Assembly (NCBI GenBank): GCA_015499995.1
Contig: JADNRV010000117.1
Coordinates: forward strand, 1 to 64,000
Length of the DNA stretch: 64,000 nucleotides
Origin: Flammula alnicola
Lineage: Eukaryota > Basidiomycota > Agaricomycetes > Agaricales > Strophariaceae
Reading direction: 5' to 3'
The translations under genes were made by a program, and so were the position numbers. How positions within the stretch are numbered: position 1 is the stretch's first letter; each line of letters starts with the position of its first letter. The notes under the pieces were generated by a model that had not been told where the DNA came from, ran no database searches, and saw only the letters and a program-made list of their open reading frames with translations. Below are positions 60,754 to 64,000 of the stretch, piece by piece.

Positions 60754-63700
60754 ATGGTCGACTCGAGGCCAAGCAGCACGGACGAGAAAGCCACCGTCGT
60801 CGATGAACCCAAATCCAAGGGCTTCTTTTCCCGAAAGAAAGCCGCCGCTAAAGATGTCAAGGATGAGAACAATGAGGGGGACGTTTCGACGGAGGTCAAG
60901 CCCGTTGAGCGAGAAATACCCGCCATCTCCTTTACAGAGCTGTTTCGGTGAGTCGTCCTTTTTGTCGTCGCCCAACGCCTGCTTACCATTTCTGTCCCAA
61001 TAGTTACTCCACAAGATTCGAACTCTTTCTTGATTTCATTGGGCTGGTAGCAGCAGCAGCAGCGGGAGCAGCCCAGGTATGGACTGATGATTTTCTTTGA
61101 TTTTACAGTCGCTTACTTTTGTCGCTATTAGCCTCTCATGTCACTTCTTTTTGGAAACCTAACGCAAGACTTTGTCAATTTCACCCAGATTGTCCTCAAC
61201 CCGGCTAGGTCAGGTGAAATACCTGAAGCAGGGGCGAATTTCCGTCATTCCGCTGGCAAGAGTGCAACTTACCTGGTGTGCATTGGTACGTCCGACCACA
61301 TGGCCATCAATGTTTCTAAAGTTAACCTTCCGATAGGTATCGGAATGTTCGTTTGCACGTACACGTATATGTATATTTGGGTGTACACCGGTGAAGTTAA
61401 TGCGAAACGCATTCGAGAACGTTATCTCCAAGCCGTTCTGCGTCAGGATATTGCATTCTTCGACAATGTCGGCGCCGGAGAGGTCGCAACGCGTATACAA
61501 ACAGATACACGTGCGTCCGAATTCTAGTGACCCAATTGTTTACGATGGCTCATCTTGGCATCATGCAGATTTGGTGCAACAGGGAATTTCAGAAAAGGTT
61601 GCCCTTGCAGTCAGCTTTATTGGTGCTTTTGTCTGTGGTTTCGCTCTCGCTTACGCCCGTTCTTGGCGCTTGGCGCTTGCAATGTCCTCGATGCTCCCAG
61701 TTATGGCAATTGCTGGTGGGATTATGAACAAATTTATCTCAGCATATATGCAGTGCGTAGTTCTCCAGGGTTCTCAGCATTATCATGCTAATAGCATTCA
61801 GAATGTCTCTCAAACATATCGCCGAAGGTGGAAGTCTGGCAGAGGAGGTCATCTCAACCATTCGCACTGCTCAAGCCTTTGGAACCCAGACGATTTTGAG
61901 CAAGCTCTATAATCAAAGCATCGACAAATCCCAAGAAGTGGACATGAAGGCTGCCATCTGGCATGGCGGAGGTTTGGCAGTGTTCTTCTTTGTCATCTAC
62001 TCCGCATATGCACTTGGTATGTTTATCTTCTTCGTAACCCATCCGACCTTTGAAATCTCACACGACCTGTCAACAGCTTTCAGCTTTGGTACCACTCTCA
62101 TCAACCAAGGTCACGGTAAGCATATCACCCTTTCTAGACTTTACGAGGTCGCAGGGTTAATTGCGTTCGCCTCCTTTTGTATGTAGCAACTCCTGGTTCC
62201 GTTATAAACGTTTTCTTGGCAATTTTGATCGGTTCAATTTCCCTTGCCATGCTCGCTCCTGAAATGCAAGGTTAGTCGTTTTAATCGCCTTGAGATTTGT
62301 TTTGCTCACTTCACTGTCTAGCAATCACTCATGGTCGTGGTGCTGCCGCCAAGCTCTACGACACAATCGACCGTGTTCCAGACATCGACTCAGCTAATCC
62401 TGATGGATTGAAGCTCGACAAGGTTGAGGGTGAAATCACTCTGGAAGATGTCAAATTCAGCTATCCTTCTCGCCCCACTGTCCAAGTCGTCAAAGGACTC
62501 AACATCACTTTCCGTGCGGGCAAGACCGCCGCATTGGTCGGAGCTTCAGGTTCTGGAAAGTCTACAATCGTTTCTCTCGTTGAACGATTCTACGATCCTA
62601 TCTCCGGTATTGTCAAACTTGACGGTCACAACCTCAAAGATCTTAACCTCAAATGGCTTCGCACCCAAATTGGTCTCGTTTCTCAAGAGCCCACGCTGTT
62701 CGCGACGACGATCAGAGGAAACGTCGCTCACGGTCTTATTGGCACCAAACACGAGCACGCTTCAGAGGAGGAGAAGGAAGCGTTGATCAAGGAGGCCTGC
62801 ATTAAAGCCAACGCCGACGGTTTCATCACGAAATTGCCTCTAGGCTACGACACTATGGTGGGCGAACGTGGTTTCCTGCTGTCGGGTGGACAGAAGCAGC
62901 GTGTCGCTATCGCGCGTGCCATTGTCTCCGATCCGAGAATCTTGCTTTTGGATGAGGCCACAAGTGCGTTGGACACGCAATCGGAAGGAATCGTACAGGA
63001 TGCATTGGATAAAGCTGCTGCCGGTAAATCTATATGTTTTTATTTTATTTTGCCAGCGGAGTCCCTGACTGTTTTTAGGCCGCACCACTATCACGATCGC
63101 TCATCGTCTCTCGACCATCAAGGACGCTGATGTCATCTACGTCATGGGTGAAGGTCAGGTTCTCGAATATGGGAGTCATAACGACCTCCTCCAGCGTGAT
63201 GGCGCCTATGCCCGACTCGTCCATGCCCAGAAACTGCGTGAAGGCAAAGACAGCGCACACGGGGAAGGCGATGCCGGAAGTGTATCTGACTCGTCTGAGG
63301 AAGATATGGAGAAAGTTGTCCGCGAAGAAATTCCTCTCGGTCGCAGAAATACGGGCCAGTCGCTCGCGAGTGAGATCCTGGAACAAAAGCGAAAGGCTTC
63401 TGAAGCTGCAGGACGTCACAACACGGATGATGATTACAGCATGTTTTATCTCTTTCGCCGCATGGCACCTCTTATTCAAGACCAGTGGACGAACTACATC
63501 ATTGGTGCCATTTTTGCGTGCAGTAAGTGTTCTTTTCTTCGTCAAGTCCGTGACCTGGTTGCTGACGCGAGCCTTTAGTGACTGGAATGGTTTACCCCGC
63601 CTTAGGTGTCGTCTTTGCTAAAGGTATCGAAGGCTTCTCTCTGCTGGAAGCATCCGAACGTCGTCATACTGGTGATCGAAATGCTCTTTGGTACGTCGTC

Positions 63701-64000
63701 CTCTTTCACTGAACTGTTGCATCTAACATTCGTGACTTTGACCACAGGTTGTTCATTATCGCTATCATTGCTACCATCTGTATCGCCGTCCAGAGCTATC
63801 TATTCTCCGCTGCAGCAGCTTCGCTGACTGCCCGGTTGCGTACCCTCAGCTTCAAAGCCATCCTCAGGCAAGATAGTAAGTTTAATATCCTTTACACACT
63901 TGAACAAAGTTGCTAATCCTTTTGGAAAGTTGAATTCTTTGATAAAGATGACAACAGTGTAAGGAAATTCAAGTTCATCTGAGATCTATGTTGCTCACGC
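60754..64000 (+). CDS. ABCB-type ABC transporter, copy B (partial, runs off window)
   Basis: Paralogue of copy A in opposite orientation. The ATG at 60754 ([12 protein letters not shown]) corresponds to the copy A start; an earlier in-frame ATG at 60742 (MSTV) is absent from copy A, so 60754 is preferred. TMD1 (LVCIG...[15 protein letters not shown]), NBD1 (Walker [10 protein letters not shown], signature LSGGQKQR, Walker [12 protein letters not shown]) and the beginning of TMD2 (YPALGVVFAKGIEGFSLLEA) are open, and exon order matches copy A. The window ends in the intron after FFDKDDNS, so NBD2 is not visible. The linker differs most (EGKDSAHGEGDAGSVSDSS against [18 protein letters not shown]). 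No frameshift was seen. Confidence 0.88.

Overview
The window reads as nuclear DNA of a mushroom-forming basidiomycete (Agaricomycetes). Genes are dense and broken by many 45-75 nt introns with GTRAGT donors, CTGAC/CTAAC-like branch points and YAG acceptors. The families fit this group: DUF6534 membrane proteins, F-box proteins, MYND proteins, a GDSL esterase, CSC1-like channels, and YR retrotransposons. All gene models were joined by eye from splice consensus, so exon edges are approximate.

Region 1 (1-10 kb): a DUF6534-type membrane protein gene (+, 1280-3010), a long gene-poor stretch, then a minus-strand gene (9042-5880). That gene holds the most unusual feature of the window: a 1.5-kb tandem array (6211-7725). 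Each ~67-bp unit, read on the coding strand, is a complete minimal intron (GTRAGT donor, CTGAC branch point, CAG acceptor). Successive introns are separated by exactly 3 nt, and these 24 triplets vary strongly while the intron bodies are nearly constant.

Region 2 (10.1-16.9 kb): nested mobile elements. A ~0.9-kb Mutator-like element with 232-bp terminal inverted repeats and a 9-bp target duplication has been split by a 5.86-kb Ngaro-type tyrosine-recombinase retrotransposon. The Ngaro has split direct repeats A1-ORFs-B1-A2-B2, intact RT-RNase H and YR frames, and a frameshifted ORF1.

Region 3 (17-27 kb): a decayed F-box gene, then two oleate Delta12-desaturase genes in convergent inverted orientation around CDC123 and a second F-box gene. 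A degenerate Helitron-type end lies at 24.6 kb.

Region 4 (27-47 kb): mostly housekeeping genes: sterol C-4 decarboxylase (ERG26-like), complex I NDUFS4, a MYND zinc-finger protein, a shortened Rsp5-type HECT ligase, a CSC1/OSCA-like channel, a membrane-anchored Cu/Zn superoxide dismutase, a GDSL esterase and a VAP/Scs2 protein.

Region 5 (47-64 kb): two ABCB multidrug-type transporters in divergent inverted orientation (47064-52309 minus; 60754 onward plus, cut by the window end). Between them are a Ypk1-type AGC kinase and long stretches without recognisable genes, including a Helitron 3' end at 53.1 kb. Desaturase, ERG26, VAP, Ypk1 and ABCB all belong to lipid or membrane biology. This may be chance, since fungi rarely cluster such genes.
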